Source: Salinibacter altiplanensis
GTDB taxonomy: Bacteria > Bacteroidota > Rhodothermia > Rhodothermales > Salinibacteraceae
Length of the DNA stretch: 64,000 nt
Assembly (NCBI RefSeq): GCF_002894645.1
Contig: NZ_NCQY01000020.1
Coordinates: 303,474-367,473, forward strand
Direction of reading: 5' to 3'
The notes under the pieces were generated by a model. It did not search any database, had not been told where the DNA came from, and was given only the letters and a program-made list of their open reading frames with translations. This document shows positions 35,061-43,946 of the stretch, piece by piece. The translations under genes and the position numbers were made by a program. How positions within the stretch are numbered: position 1 is the stretch's first letter; every line of letters starts with the position of its first letter.

Positions 35061-35360
35061 CCCGGGGCCGCTACGGGAATTGAGAACGCGCAGCCCCAGG
35101 ACGAATTGGCAGGGCGAAGGCCGGACGGCTGCCACCGTGGCAACACCGCGGGTGCGACCGTTGTCACAATTTCGGGCCCCTGTGTCTGGGCTGTCACCTC
35201 GTCCGATCGCTCCGTCGAAGTGGCAGAATATTTTGGGGCATATTTGGGGCGGTACACGAGTTGCTTCTGTGAATAGATGGAATCCGACGCAAGGAGCCAG
35301 TCCGCGGGGCTGGCCCCGGCCGTCCTCACAGACTTTGCAACCGACCCCCTTATCTCAGCT
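35061..35360 (+). other. Intergenic region upstream of hsp20
   Basis: 300 bases without a gene. The 3' part (35220-35280) is AT-richer and probably holds the hsp20 promoter. A TGCCAC-C-GTGGCA inverted repeat lies at 35130-35142. No CIRCE element (TTAGCACTC-N9-GAGTGCTAA) is present. Confidence 0.45.
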
Positions 35361-35807
35361 ATGACTCGCTTGACCCGCACCCGAAACCGAAACCTGAACG
35401 GTCTTCAGAACGAGATCGACCGCGTGTTCGACCGGTTCTTTCCGTCCTCCGACGAGAGCGAGGAGAATACGTCCCCGCAGGCCGTCTGGCGCCCGCGCAT
35501 GGATCTCATTGAGACGGAGGACGCCTACCGTCTGCACCTCGACATGCCCGGCATAAACACCGACGACCTGACGATCAGCTACAAGGACAACGAGCTGATC
35601 GTGAGCGGCGAGCGCGAGAGCAGCCGCACCGATGAGAACGAAGAGTTTGTGCGCGTGGAGCGCTCCTTTGGACACTTCCGCCGCGCCTTTACCCTGCCCC
35701 AGACCGTGGACGCCGACAACATTGAGGCTGCCCACGATAATGGTGTGCTGACGATCCGCGTGCCGAAGACGGAGGCGGCGAGGCCGCGCCAGATTGAAAT
35801 CCGGTAG
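35361..35807 (+). CDS. Small heat-shock protein (Hsp20/alpha-crystallin)
   Basis: A 148-residue chaperone that holds unfolding proteins. The alpha-crystallin domain runs from about residue 45 (PRMDLIETEDAYRLHLDMPG) to the end: NELIVSGERE, FGHFRRAFTLPQTVDADNIE, and the signature HDNGVLTIRVPK. The N-terminal arm is short and the C-terminal IxI-type motif is IEI. It is followed by an intrinsic terminator, so transcribed alone. Confidence 0.95.
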   Translation: MTRLTRTRNRNLNGLQNEIDRVFDRFFPSSDESEENTSPQAVWRPRMDLIETEDAYRLHLDMPGINTDDLTISYKDNELIVSGERESSRTDENEEFVRVERSFGHFRRAFTLPQTVDADNIEAAHDNGVLTIRVPKTEAARPRQIEIR

Positions 35808-35844
35808 GCGCACCGTTCCGAACGTTTTGAACGCCCTCTCTCTC

Positions 35845-35882
35845 AGGCCCCTGTCCGGAGCAGACCGTGCAGGGGCCTTTTT
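35845..35882 (+). terminator. Intrinsic terminator of hsp20
   Basis: AGGCCCCTG (35845-35853) pairs perfectly with CAGGGGCCT (35870-35878), followed by TTTT. A strong Rho-independent terminator 38 bases after the hsp20 stop. Confidence 0.88.
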
Positions 35883-35911
35883 GCATTGTCAGGGATTTGC
35901 ATTGTCAGGGA
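35880..35911 (+). repeat. Tandem 16-bp duplication
   Basis: TTTGCATTGTCAGGGA occurs twice in direct succession (35880-35895 and 35896-35911), beginning in the T-run of the hsp20 terminator. The exact identity suggests a recent slippage event. Confidence 0.8.
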
Positions 35912-36043
35912 GCAGAACGTCCGGGCGGAGTGAGGGGATCTGCAACAAGTTTCACGATTTCGGGGGGCCACAGAGAAACCTGCGCCGGCGACCATGCCTT
36001 CGAGTTCGCGAACTCAATTTTTCGGCACCGACGCCCGCTTCCG

Positions 36044-36493
36044 ATGCGACGCACCACGCTCATCGACGAGAACGGGCATCTCGTGACGGTGAAGGCGCCG
36101 GACGAGCAGCCAACCAACGATCCGAAAGAAGACGCGCACCACGACTTCCTGACGGACTACTGGATGGATGTGGCTGCGGCGTCGTACCTGGGGTTCAAGC
36201 GGCACGGCATTGGCACCGCCGTGGTGACGCAGCGCGACCCAGCCTCCAGTCCCATTCACGAGAGCATCGGCACACACAAACTGCTCTACAGCCCTGCAAG
36301 TGGCGGATGGCTGAAGCACCACGCGGAGCGACTCCCCACGGAGTGGCTCGACACGCGCTTCCAATCGTACAACCCGAACGAGTCGGCGGTCGTCATCATG
36401 TCCGACGACGACGGCTCGCTTCGCGTCTACGCCGTGGAGGGCACCCCGGCCCCGCCGCGGAGCTATGAGTTGGTGCAGGCCCGGCAAAACTGA
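36044..36493 (+). CDS. Hypothetical protein, 149 residues
   Basis: A small acidic protein I do not recognise. It starts RRTTLIDENGHLVTVKAPD, has an acidic HHDFLTDYWMD helix, and a beta-rich second half (HKLLYSPASGGWLKHHAERL; SAVVIMSDDDGSLRVYAVEG). There is no signal peptide or membrane helix. The frame is open further upstream to 35867, but that part lies over the hsp20 terminator and tandem repeat, so ATG 36044 is preferred. It is convergent with the Lnb-like gene. Confidence 0.7.
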   Translation: MRRTTLIDENGHLVTVKAPDEQPTNDPKEDAHHDFLTDYWMDVAAASYLGFKRHGIGTAVVTQRDPASSPIHESIGTHKLLYSPASGGWLKHHAERLPTEWLDTRFQSYNPNESAVVIMSDDDGSLRVYAVEGTPAPPRSYELVQARQN

Positions 36494-36604
36494 GCACGCT
36501 GTCGAGGGCTCCGGCCTCACTGGAGAGGGCCCCCCTGGCTGTTGGGCCTGCGGGGCATGAACGGGGGGCACGAGGCCTTGCCCCCGGAGGGCACACTGCT
36601 TGCG

Positions 36605-37846
36605 TCACGCCGTCCGCATTCCCCGTTCCATCTCGGCGGGGCTCACTTCAGGCGCCATGGCCCGCCACCCGCTCCGGATGCCCACCGCGAGCACGACCGG
36701 AAAAACCGCCGTGTGCAGGTCCTGCGGCCACCACGTCCAGCCGAGGGCCACGAACACCGCCGTCACGGCCGTCGCGACCAGGTACGTTCGCAGGCCCGTC
36801 GCCGACGGGCGCCCCAGCAGCACCGCTGCCGCGGCGAGGTGCGTGGGCCATGCCCAGAGCAGGTTCCAGTTGTACGTGGTCACCGTGTAGGTCGACACGA
36901 ACCAGAGGAAGCACAGGAGCGCTCCCACGATGCCCACCACGGCAAGCAGCAACGCGTCGCCGTATTCGCCGGGCCGACGCCCAGTTGTGGCCTGCCAGCC
37001 GGTCCAGCCGAGCGTGAGGAGCAGAACGATCCATCCCGCCGCAGAGGGCCAGGCAAAGGCCGTGGCCGTTGCGTCGTAGCCGTCGATCCATTGCGTCGTG
37101 TCCGTGCGGGCCACCAGTGCGCGGGTCGTGTCGCCCGACTGCACGGTGGCGTGGGCGAACGCCTCGAACAGGTAGTCGGGCAGGAAGTGCGCCTCCCGCG
37201 GCGTCACGCGACGGTCGGCCGGAGTGCCCAGCGCAAGGTCGAAGCTCAGGTCGACGAGCGGCAGGCTGGCCGCGTAGGGGTCGAGCAGCTGCCGGAAGGT
37301 TGCGTTCGGGCGCGGGCGGTCGCCAAACTGCACCGCGTTGCCCAGGGCCTGCTCCAGCGCATCCCGCACGCGGGTAGAGCAGTTGTCGAAAAAGAAGACG
37401 TACTGGTAGTAGCGGTTTTCGGGCCGGGCGTTGATCTGGAGTTCCCGGAAGAGCGCCGTTCGGTCTGCGCGGGTCAGGCTGAGGGTTTGCTCGATCACCG
37501 GCCGACGCTGCTGCTCGTACGCCCGCAGAGCCCTCTGATAGGGCACTACGCTCAGAAAGTAGCGGAGATGTCCGTACGCAAACTTGGGGATAAAGAGTGG
37601 GTCACTAAAATCGAAGGTGCCGTAGTTGTAAAGCCGGTCGATGCCCTGGGCCGGGTCGTAGACGCGGAGGGCACTGTGCCCGAACATCGAGTACACCGGA
37701 TCGCCGGGCAGGATGGTTACCATCGACACCTCCGACTCCGCCGAGAGCCGAGGGGGCTGGGCCGAGAGCGAAGCGGCTCCCCCCCCGAGCAGTAGCGTGA
37801 TCCCCATTGTGCACAGGAGAGACCGGACGGAGAGCAAAGGAGCCAT
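36605..37846 (-). CDS. DUF4105 / Lnb N-terminal periplasmic domain membrane protein
   Basis: A 413-residue protein with a signal sequence (about 1-28), a periplasmic domain (about 30-255) and five or six membrane helices at the C-terminus. The periplasmic part has PGDPVYSMFGHSALRVYD (conserved His), LYNYGTFDFSDPLF, and FFFDNCSTRVRDAL (conserved Cys), the pattern of DUF4105. This domain is now linked to Lnb, a lipoprotein N-acyltransferase described in Bacteroides; the His and Cys would be the catalytic pair. Assignment of the same activity here is by family only. It is divergent from nth. Confidence 0.8.
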   Translation of the reverse strand: MAPLLSVRSLLCTMGITLLLGGGAASLSAQPPRLSAESEVSMVTILPGDPVYSMFGHSALRVYDPAQGIDRLYNYGTFDFSDPLFIPKFAYGHLRYFLSVVPYQRALRAYEQQRRPVIEQTLSLTRADRTALFRELQINARPENRYYQYVFFFDNCSTRVRDALEQALGNAVQFGDRPRPNATFRQLLDPYAASLPLVDLSFDLALGTPADRRVTPREAHFLPDYLFEAFAHATVQSGDTTRALVARTDTTQWIDGYDATATAFAWPSAAGWIVLLLTLGWTGWQATTGRRPGEYGDALLLAVVGIVGALLCFLWFVSTYTVTTYNWNLLWAWPTHLAAAAVLLGRPSATGLRTYLVATAVTAVFVALGWTWWPQDLHTAVFPVVLAVGIRSGWRAMAPEVSPAEMERGMRTA

Positions 37847-37951
37847 GGGGCACGACGTGAAGCACGAGGCAAATTGGTCTCGCCTCGAACGTTCGCCCTT
37901 CCTGCGGGTTCACTGCGCAGGCATCATTCTCGAACCAGTGTGCTATTTCCC

Positions 37952-38800
37952 GTGGGACGATCCGACCGTGCCCAATTTGTTCTCGAGAAGCTCCACGAGC
38001 GCATCGACCGCCCGGCGACCGAGCTCCAGTACGACACCCCCTATCAACTCCTCGTCGCCGTCATCCTGTCGGCCCAATGCACCGACGAGCGCGTCAACAA
38101 AGCCACCCCCGATCTCTTCGATGCGTATCCGACGGCGGAGGCCCTCGCGGAGGCCACGGCCGACGACATCTATCCCTACATCCAGTCCATCACGTTTCCC
38201 AACAACAAGGCCGGCTACCTGGCCAAGACGGGCCGACAGGTCGTCGACACCTTCGACGGCCAGGTGCCCGAGACCATCGACGACCTGGAGACCCTGACGG
38301 GCGTGGGGCGAAAGACGGCCCGCGTGGTGGCACAGGTGGCCCACGACGCCGACGCGCTGCCGGTGGACACCCACGTCTTCCGCGTCGCCAACCGCATCGG
38401 CCTCGTCAAGGAAGACGCCACGACGCCCAAGAAGGTGGAGCAACAGCTCAAGCGCGTTATTCCAAAGACGGACTGGGGCGAGGCGCACCACCTGTTTATC
38501 CTGCACGGCCGGTACACGTGCACGGCTCGGTCGCCGGACTGCGACGACTGTCCGCTCCCTGAGGCATGCAAGCACTACGATCGCCTCCAACGCCTGCCGG
38601 ACCCCGTCGACGGGCTGGATTCGTCCGCGGGCACGTACTACTGTACCACCAGCGACCACTACTTCGACGAGCCCGGGACGCACATTGACCGCCACGACCG
38701 CGAACAAGTGGCGTGTCCCCGCTGCGGCTCCATGCAGGTCGTCCGCACCTCGACCGGCGAGCCGACCAAGCAGGTCAAAGACTACCGGGTAAACGGGTGA
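37952..38800 (+). CDS. nth: Endonuclease III with C-terminal extension
   Basis: About 282 residues. The first 200 or so are a typical Nth glycosylase/AP lyase: ILSAQCTDERVNKATP, the HhH with catalytic Lys (LTGVGRKTARVV), the catalytic Asp in PVDTHVFRVANRIGL, and the 4Fe-4S loop C-x6-C-x2-C-x5-C (from CTARSPDC to PEAC). A tail of about 70 residues follows, with a lone Cys (YYCTTSDHYF), a late CPRCGS and a basic end, resembling a degenerate zinc ribbon. Most Nth proteins end soon after the cluster. The start is uncertain: GTG 37952 matches the family, GTG 37940 and an upstream frame to 37874 are alternatives. Confidence 0.93.
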   Translation: MGRSDRAQFVLEKLHERIDRPATELQYDTPYQLLVAVILSAQCTDERVNKATPDLFDAYPTAEALAEATADDIYPYIQSITFPNNKAGYLAKTGRQVVDTFDGQVPETIDDLETLTGVGRKTARVVAQVAHDADALPVDTHVFRVANRIGLVKEDATTPKKVEQQLKRVIPKTDWGEAHHLFILHGRYTCTARSPDCDDCPLPEACKHYDRLQRLPDPVDGLDSSAGTYYCTTSDHYFDEPGTHIDRHDREQVACPRCGSMQVVRTSTGEPTKQVKDYRVNG

Positions 38801-38901
38801 CGGCGGTAACGGCCTTCGAGAGACGTCCCTTGACCCCGAGCGCGACTGAACGCCCCGGCCCGTGCCCAACGCATCTCAACAAGACCCGACCCGTTACACC
38901 C

Positions 38902-40479
38902 ATGCCAATGGACAACGCAAAACGTCACCTCCTTCTCATTCTCGACGGCTGGGGGCTGGCCGACGAGGCCTCCGTCAGTGCCGTCGAGCAGGCGGACACG
39001 CCCTTTGTTGATCAGCTCTACGACGATCACCCCCACGGCGTCCTGACGGCGTCGGGACTAGAGGTGGGACTGCCCGAGGGCCAGATGGGCAACTCGGAGG
39101 TCGGGCACACCAACCTCGGGGCGGGGCGCGTCGTGTACCAGGAGATTCTGCGCATCTCGAACGCCATTGAGGACGGCTCCTTCGTTGAGAACGAACCGCT
39201 GGTGGGGGCCGCCCGCCACGCGGAGGCCAACGACCAGAAGCTCCACCTGATGGGCTGCTTCTCCGACGGGGGGGTGCACAGCCACCTGGAGCACCTGTAC
39301 GGCCTGTTGGAGTTGGCCCGCCGCGAAGGCCTCGCCCCGGCCCAGGTGAATGTGCACGCCTTCACCGACGGGCGCGACACGGACCCGCATGGTGGGGTCG
39401 ACTACGTGAACGAGTTCCAGGCGCGTGCCGAGGAGATTGGGGTTGGGCGCCTTGCTTCCCTCGTGGGGCGGTACTACGCCATGGATCGTGACGAGCGCTG
39501 GGGACGCATCGAGCGGGCCTATCAGCTCCTCACGGAGGGGACGGGAGAGAGCTTCGACGATCCCGTCGCGGCCCTGGAGGCGAGCTACGACGACGACGTG
39601 ACGGATGAGTTTGTGGAGCCCCGGCGCATTCGGGCCGACAATGCGGACGCGTTCGGGGACCATGGCACCCGCATCGAGGACGGCGACGCGGTCATCTACT
39701 ACAACTTCCGATCGGACCGGGCCCGGCAGCTCACGCGCGCTTTCACCGAGGCCGGCTTTGACGGCTTCGAGCGAGAGCGGCTCGACGACCTGGAATTCGT
39801 GATGATGTCTCCCTACGACGACGAGCTTGACCTGCCGGTGGCCTTTGAAAAGATGAACCTGGAGGGCACGTTGGGGGAGGTGCTCAGCGCGCGCGGCGGG
39901 CACCAGTTGCGGGCCGCCGAGACGGAGAAGTACGCCCACGTCACCTATTTCTTCAATGGCGGGCGCGAGGAGCCATTCGAGGGGGAGGACCGCATCCTCG
40001 TACCGTCGCCCAAGGTGGATACCTACGACCGCCAGCCCGAGATGAGCGCGCCAGAATTGGCCGATCGCGTCTCGCAGTCCCTCGGGGAGGAGCGCTACAA
40101 CCTCGCCGTGCTCAACTTTGCCAATCCCGACATGGTGGGCCACACCGGTGATTTCGACGCGACGGTGGCGGCGTGCGAAGTGGTGGACCGGAGCGCACGA
40201 CAGGTGGTGGAGGCCGCCCGCGAAAACGGTTACTCCGTCAGCATCATCGCGGACCACGGCAACGCCGACAAGCTGAAGAACCCGGATGGGTCGCCCCACA
40301 CGGCCCACACCACCGCTCTTGTCCCCCACATCATCCTCAAAGACGACTTCGAGGGGCCGGTGCGGGACGGAAAGCTCGGCGACGTGGCGCCCACCATCCT
40401 GTCGCTGCTCGGCGAAGACGTGCCCGACGCCATGGACGGGGAGGTCCTCGTGCCGTCCGGGCGTGCCACCGCCTCATGA
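38902..40479 (+). CDS. gpmI: 2,3-bisphosphoglycerate-independent phosphoglycerate mutase
   Basis: A 525-residue metalloenzyme of the alkaline-phosphatase superfamily interconverting 3- and 2-phosphoglycerate. LLILDGWG begins the metal site, the phosphorylated Ser is in GQMGNSEVGHTNLG, and HAFTDGRDTDP, YNFRSDRARQ and IADHGNADK are all kept. Length fits the 510-550-residue family. ATG 38902 is followed by a second ATG at 38908; either may be used. Confidence 0.97.
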   Translation: MPMDNAKRHLLLILDGWGLADEASVSAVEQADTPFVDQLYDDHPHGVLTASGLEVGLPEGQMGNSEVGHTNLGAGRVVYQEILRISNAIEDGSFVENEPLVGAARHAEANDQKLHLMGCFSDGGVHSHLEHLYGLLELARREGLAPAQVNVHAFTDGRDTDPHGGVDYVNEFQARAEEIGVGRLASLVGRYYAMDRDERWGRIERAYQLLTEGTGESFDDPVAALEASYDDDVTDEFVEPRRIRADNADAFGDHGTRIEDGDAVIYYNFRSDRARQLTRAFTEAGFDGFERERLDDLEFVMMSPYDDELDLPVAFEKMNLEGTLGEVLSARGGHQLRAAETEKYAHVTYFFNGGREEPFEGEDRILVPSPKVDTYDRQPEMSAPELADRVSQSLGEERYNLAVLNFANPDMVGHTGDFDATVAACEVVDRSARQVVEAARENGYSVSIIADHGNADKLKNPDGSPHTAHTTALVPHIILKDDFEGPVRDGKLGDVAPTILSLLGEDVPDAMDGEVLVPSGRATAS

Positions 40480-40525
40480 CCGGATGCCGTCGCCCGCCCC
40501 GGCATGCCTGCGTCCCCGCCCCGGT

Positions 40526-42430
40526 CTAATCGATTGTCGGCTCGAAGGGGAGCCGGGCCTGAACCGATCCGTGCGTGCCCACCACGCGGTCGAGCATCTG
40601 CTTTTGGCGCCAGAACTTGCGCTCCAGGGCATTCGTCGTGGCGGACCGCCACATCTGCCGGGCCTGTGTCGCAAACTGTTCACTGAAGCGCTCCACGAGG
40701 GTCTTCGGCTGGGGAAGGGCGCGGGTCCGGTAGGGGCCCTCGCCCAGGTCGGCCGCCGCGCCCGCCGCCGAGATGGCGTCCGCGAGCGTGCCGGTTGTAT
40801 CGACGAGGCCCACCTCCTTGGCGTCCTGCCCCGACCACACACGGCCCTGGGCCACCTGGTCGACGGCCTCCACGTCCATGCCGCGGGCGTCGGCCACACG
40901 TTGGAGAAAGGTATCGTAGGTCGCGTCGATGGAGCCGCCCAGGAGCCGGCGCTCGTCCGGACTCAGGGGCTTGCTGGTAGAGTACAGGTCGGCGTAGGGG
41001 CTGGTGCGCACGCCGTCGAAGGTGACGCCGAGCTTTTCTTCAAAAAAGCCCTCCGCGTTGACGAGAAGCCCGAACACCCCGATGGATCCAGTCGTGGTCG
41101 TGGGGGCTGCTAGGATCGAGTCCGCCCCCGCCGCGAGGTAGTAGCCGCCCGACGCCGCCACGTCCCCCATCGACACGATCACCGGCTTCTCGTCGGCCGT
41201 GCGCTTCACGGCCCGCCACATGGCCTCGGAGGCCGCCGCGCTGCCGCCCGGGGAGTTCACCCGGAGGACCACGGCCTTCGTCTGAGAGCTGGTCCGTGCC
41301 GTCTCCATCGCCTCCTTCAGGGTCGTCGAGCCCAATGCCTGCGAGCCCCCAAGGGGAGACGGGTCCGGGTCCCCGGCAACGATGCTGCCCTCCGCGTACA
41401 CGATGTCGACGGTACCCGTACCGGTATACGAGACGCTCGCACTAGAGGGAGACACCCGTTTGTACTCTGAAAGACTGATGGTATTCAGATCAACATCAGG
41501 AATGTCTTCGGGGGGCCAAGTGTGGTTCGACTGGTGAACAGTATCAATCTCCACTGCGTCTCCCTCTTCCGCAAGCTCGGCCGCATCCGCTACAGAGTCG
41601 GCCGTGTCTCCCATGAGATGCATGAGTGAGAAACGCACCTCGTCTTCGTAGCGCAGTCCATCCACGAGGTTCTCGTCCCGGGCGGCCGAGGAGGTGAGAA
41701 GGGCATCCTCCTCCGCGAGACGGTTGAGGGCCTCCGACGAAATCCCTCGTGCTTCGGAGACGGCCGTCATGAACTGCTCGTTCGTCGTCCCCAGAAGGGC
41801 CCTCAGTTGCTCACGGTTCGGGGCCGACAGGTCCGAGCGCACGAACGGCTCCCCGGCGCTCTTGTACTTTCCGGCCCGCAGGAGCTGCGGCTCCACCTCA
41901 AGACGCTGGAGGGCGCCGTCGAAAAAGGTGACCGTCGTCCCGAAGCCGTTGTACTCGAACGACGACTGCGGGGCCGTGAAGACGCTGTCCGCGGCGCTGG
42001 CCACGAAGTAGTCCTTCTCCGTCATGCCAAATTCGCCACTGGAGGCGAGGACCGGGAGGCCGCTCTCCCGTGCCTGGACGACGGCCTCCCGCACCTCTTC
42101 CAGTGTGGCCCAGTCGGCGCTCAGGCCCTTCGTTCGCAGCCACACCGCCTCAATGCGGGCGTCGCTGCTCGCCTTCCGGAGCGAAGTCTGCAGGGCCCGC
42201 AGGTCGTACTTCGGCCCCCCTCCGAAGGCCTTCTGAAAGGGATCATCGGTCACGCGCTCCGGAATGTCGCCGGACAGGGGCACCGTGAGGACCGAGCCGG
42301 ACTGGACGGTCGGGCTTTGGTCGGCCGAGAGAGAGACGGCAAAAAAGAAGAAGACGAAGAAGAACACAACGAGCCCCAGTGCGACGAGCGTCCCGATCAC
42401 ATTGGCGGCGAGAGTTGACAGGAAGCGCAT
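40526..42430 (-). CDS. sppA: Signal peptide peptidase SppA, 67 kDa type
   Basis: A 634-residue serine protease of the inner membrane that digests leftover signal peptides. One N-terminal membrane helix (about 10-35), then two tandem S49 domains. The catalytic Lys is in LLRAGKYKSAGEPF in the first domain and the Ser in GDVAASGGYYLAAGADS in the second, the arrangement of E. coli SppA. SIGVFGLLVNAEGFFEEKLGV follows. It is convergent with gpmI and divergent from hrcA. Confidence 0.95.
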   Translation of the reverse strand: MRFLSTLAANVIGTLVALGLVVFFFVFFFFAVSLSADQSPTVQSGSVLTVPLSGDIPERVTDDPFQKAFGGGPKYDLRALQTSLRKASSDARIEAVWLRTKGLSADWATLEEVREAVVQARESGLPVLASSGEFGMTEKDYFVASAADSVFTAPQSSFEYNGFGTTVTFFDGALQRLEVEPQLLRAGKYKSAGEPFVRSDLSAPNREQLRALLGTTNEQFMTAVSEARGISSEALNRLAEEDALLTSSAARDENLVDGLRYEDEVRFSLMHLMGDTADSVADAAELAEEGDAVEIDTVHQSNHTWPPEDIPDVDLNTISLSEYKRVSPSSASVSYTGTGTVDIVYAEGSIVAGDPDPSPLGGSQALGSTTLKEAMETARTSSQTKAVVLRVNSPGGSAAASEAMWRAVKRTADEKPVIVSMGDVAASGGYYLAAGADSILAAPTTTTGSIGVFGLLVNAEGFFEEKLGVTFDGVRTSPYADLYSTSKPLSPDERRLLGGSIDATYDTFLQRVADARGMDVEAVDQVAQGRVWSGQDAKEVGLVDTTGTLADAISAAGAAADLGEGPYRTRALPQPKTLVERFSEQFATQARQMWRSATTNALERKFWRQKQMLDRVVGTHGSVQARLPFEPTID

Positions 42431-42735
42431 GAAGGAGGGCGGGGTGGAGTGGAAGGGCGGTGACGGTCGGACAGAGCAGACGCATGACCAATGCGTATGT
42501 ATTCAGTGGTGGGGGCTGCCGTTTCAACGCAGCGCGTGCTGCGAGAGGCATGCGCGTGAGGGAAACTCGAACCCGGTGGTGGAGTACAAAAAACGATAGA
42601 CTCAGTCCCACCTGTGGATCCGATACCCCCCCGAAATAGATCCCGCCGAAGGGGCCCCTTCAGTGAGCCGGGGGGAGGACGGATCAATCTGTACGGCGGC
42701 TTGGACACCCGTTTCAGAAATTCCTTCACACCCCT
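42431..42735. other. Divergent intergenic region, sppA / hrcA
   Basis: 305 bases without a gene, expected to carry both promoters. It has a CGCAGC-GCGT-GCTGCG hairpin (42528-42543) and a GGGGCCCC near 42651. No CIRCE operator, the usual HrcA target, is visible. Confidence 0.5.
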
Positions 42736-43827
42736 GTGAGCCCTGTTGATACGAACGACGACCGGCCGTCCCTCAGCGAGCGTGAGCGCGACATCCTTCG
42801 CCTCGTCGTGGAGCAATTCGTCGATACGGCGGGCCCAGTGGGATCGCGGTCGCTGGCCAGAGACGCGAACGTAGACCTGAGTCCGGCTTCCATCCGCAAC
42901 ACCATGGCGGACCTGGAAGACATGGGCTACCTCGGTCACCCGTACACCTCCGCCGGTCGTGTGCCCACCCGGCTCGGGTACCGTGCGTTCGTCGACGAGC
43001 TCATGGACACGCCGGAGCTCTCAGAGGTAGAGCGGGAGGTGCTTAAGGTCAAACTTGCCCGCCTCGTCAGCGACACCGACGAGCTACTGAGTGAGAGCAC
43101 CCGCCTGCTGAGCAAGCTGACCAACCTGCTCGGCATCGCCCTCACGCCCCGGCTCTCCACCGCGATGCTGGACCGGCTCGACATCGTCCCGTTGTCTGGA
43201 TCGCGCTTCATGTTCGTGCTGAGTGTGCGGGGGGGGCTCGTAAAAACGGTCGTCCTGGGCTTCGACCCGGACCTGCAGCGGTCCAAAATCGACCGCATTG
43301 TGTCGATCCTGAACGAGCGACTCGCCGGCCTCACCCTGCACGAGATCCGCGATACCTACGAGGAACGCCTCGGAGACCTGCCCGACGAGACGGGGCTTCT
43401 CGACCTCGTTCTCGATGAGGCCTCGATCCTCTTCAGCGAGCCAGATGAAGGTCGCCTGCAGTTTGACGGCACGCAGAACATTCTGTCTCAGCCCGAATTC
43501 CAGCAGCCGGACGATATGCGGCGCCTCATCGAGACCATCGGAGATGAGGACCGTGTCGTACAGGTACTCGAGAATCTGTTTGAGGCCAACCCCGATGCCG
43601 TCGGACAGGCCGTCGTCCGCATCGGTGGCGAGACCGATCAAGAGGAGATGGACGCCTACTCCATCGTCATGTCACCGTACCAGCTTGGCGACACGGTCGG
43701 CTCCCTCGGCGTTATTGGGCCGAAGCGGATGGACTACGGGCGCGCCGTGGCCCTCGTTGAAAACATGGCTGCCGTCGTGAATCGACCCGCGGATGAGGAG
43801 GCGACGGACGCGTCCATTCCCTCCTAG
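42736..43827 (+). CDS. hrcA: Heat-inducible transcription repressor HrcA
   Basis: A 363-residue repressor. The N-terminal winged helix (LSERERDILRLVVEQFVDTA; DANVDLSPASIRNTMADLED; GYLGHPYTSAGRVPT) is diagnostic. It is followed by a GAF-like sensing domain and the C-terminal SLGVIGPKRMDYGRAVALVE. HrcA binds CIRCE operators ahead of chaperone genes. Here it heads an hrcA-grpE-dnaJ cluster, but no CIRCE is seen upstream. The start is GTG 42736. Confidence 0.96.
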   Translation: MSPVDTNDDRPSLSERERDILRLVVEQFVDTAGPVGSRSLARDANVDLSPASIRNTMADLEDMGYLGHPYTSAGRVPTRLGYRAFVDELMDTPELSEVEREVLKVKLARLVSDTDELLSESTRLLSKLTNLLGIALTPRLSTAMLDRLDIVPLSGSRFMFVLSVRGGLVKTVVLGFDPDLQRSKIDRIVSILNERLAGLTLHEIRDTYEERLGDLPDETGLLDLVLDEASILFSEPDEGRLQFDGTQNILSQPEFQQPDDMRRLIETIGDEDRVVQVLENLFEANPDAVGQAVVRIGGETDQEEMDAYSIVMSPYQLGDTVGSLGVIGPKRMDYGRAVALVENMAAVVNRPADEEATDASIPS

Positions 43828-43871
43828 CTCACCTGCCCTTCAGCTCCCGGGGCCGCCCCCACCGATATCAG

Positions 43872-43897
43872 CGGTCGCTGGCGAATGCCGGCGACCG
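43872..43897 (+). repeat. 11-bp hairpin between hrcA and grpE
   Basis: CGGTCGCTGGC (43872-43882) pairs along its whole length with GCCGGCGACCG (43887-43897), one pair being T-G, with a GAAT loop. There is no T-run. It may be an mRNA-processing or stability element, or an operator. Confidence 0.6.
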
Positions 43898-43946
43898 TTC
43901 GCGCTTGTCTGTTCCACGTATTGTCCCACGAACCCTCTTCTCAGCT

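Noticed and set aside
33105-35135. Antisense open frame of about 680 codons across fahA.
   Set aside because: No motifs; opposite the conserved fumarylacetoacetase.
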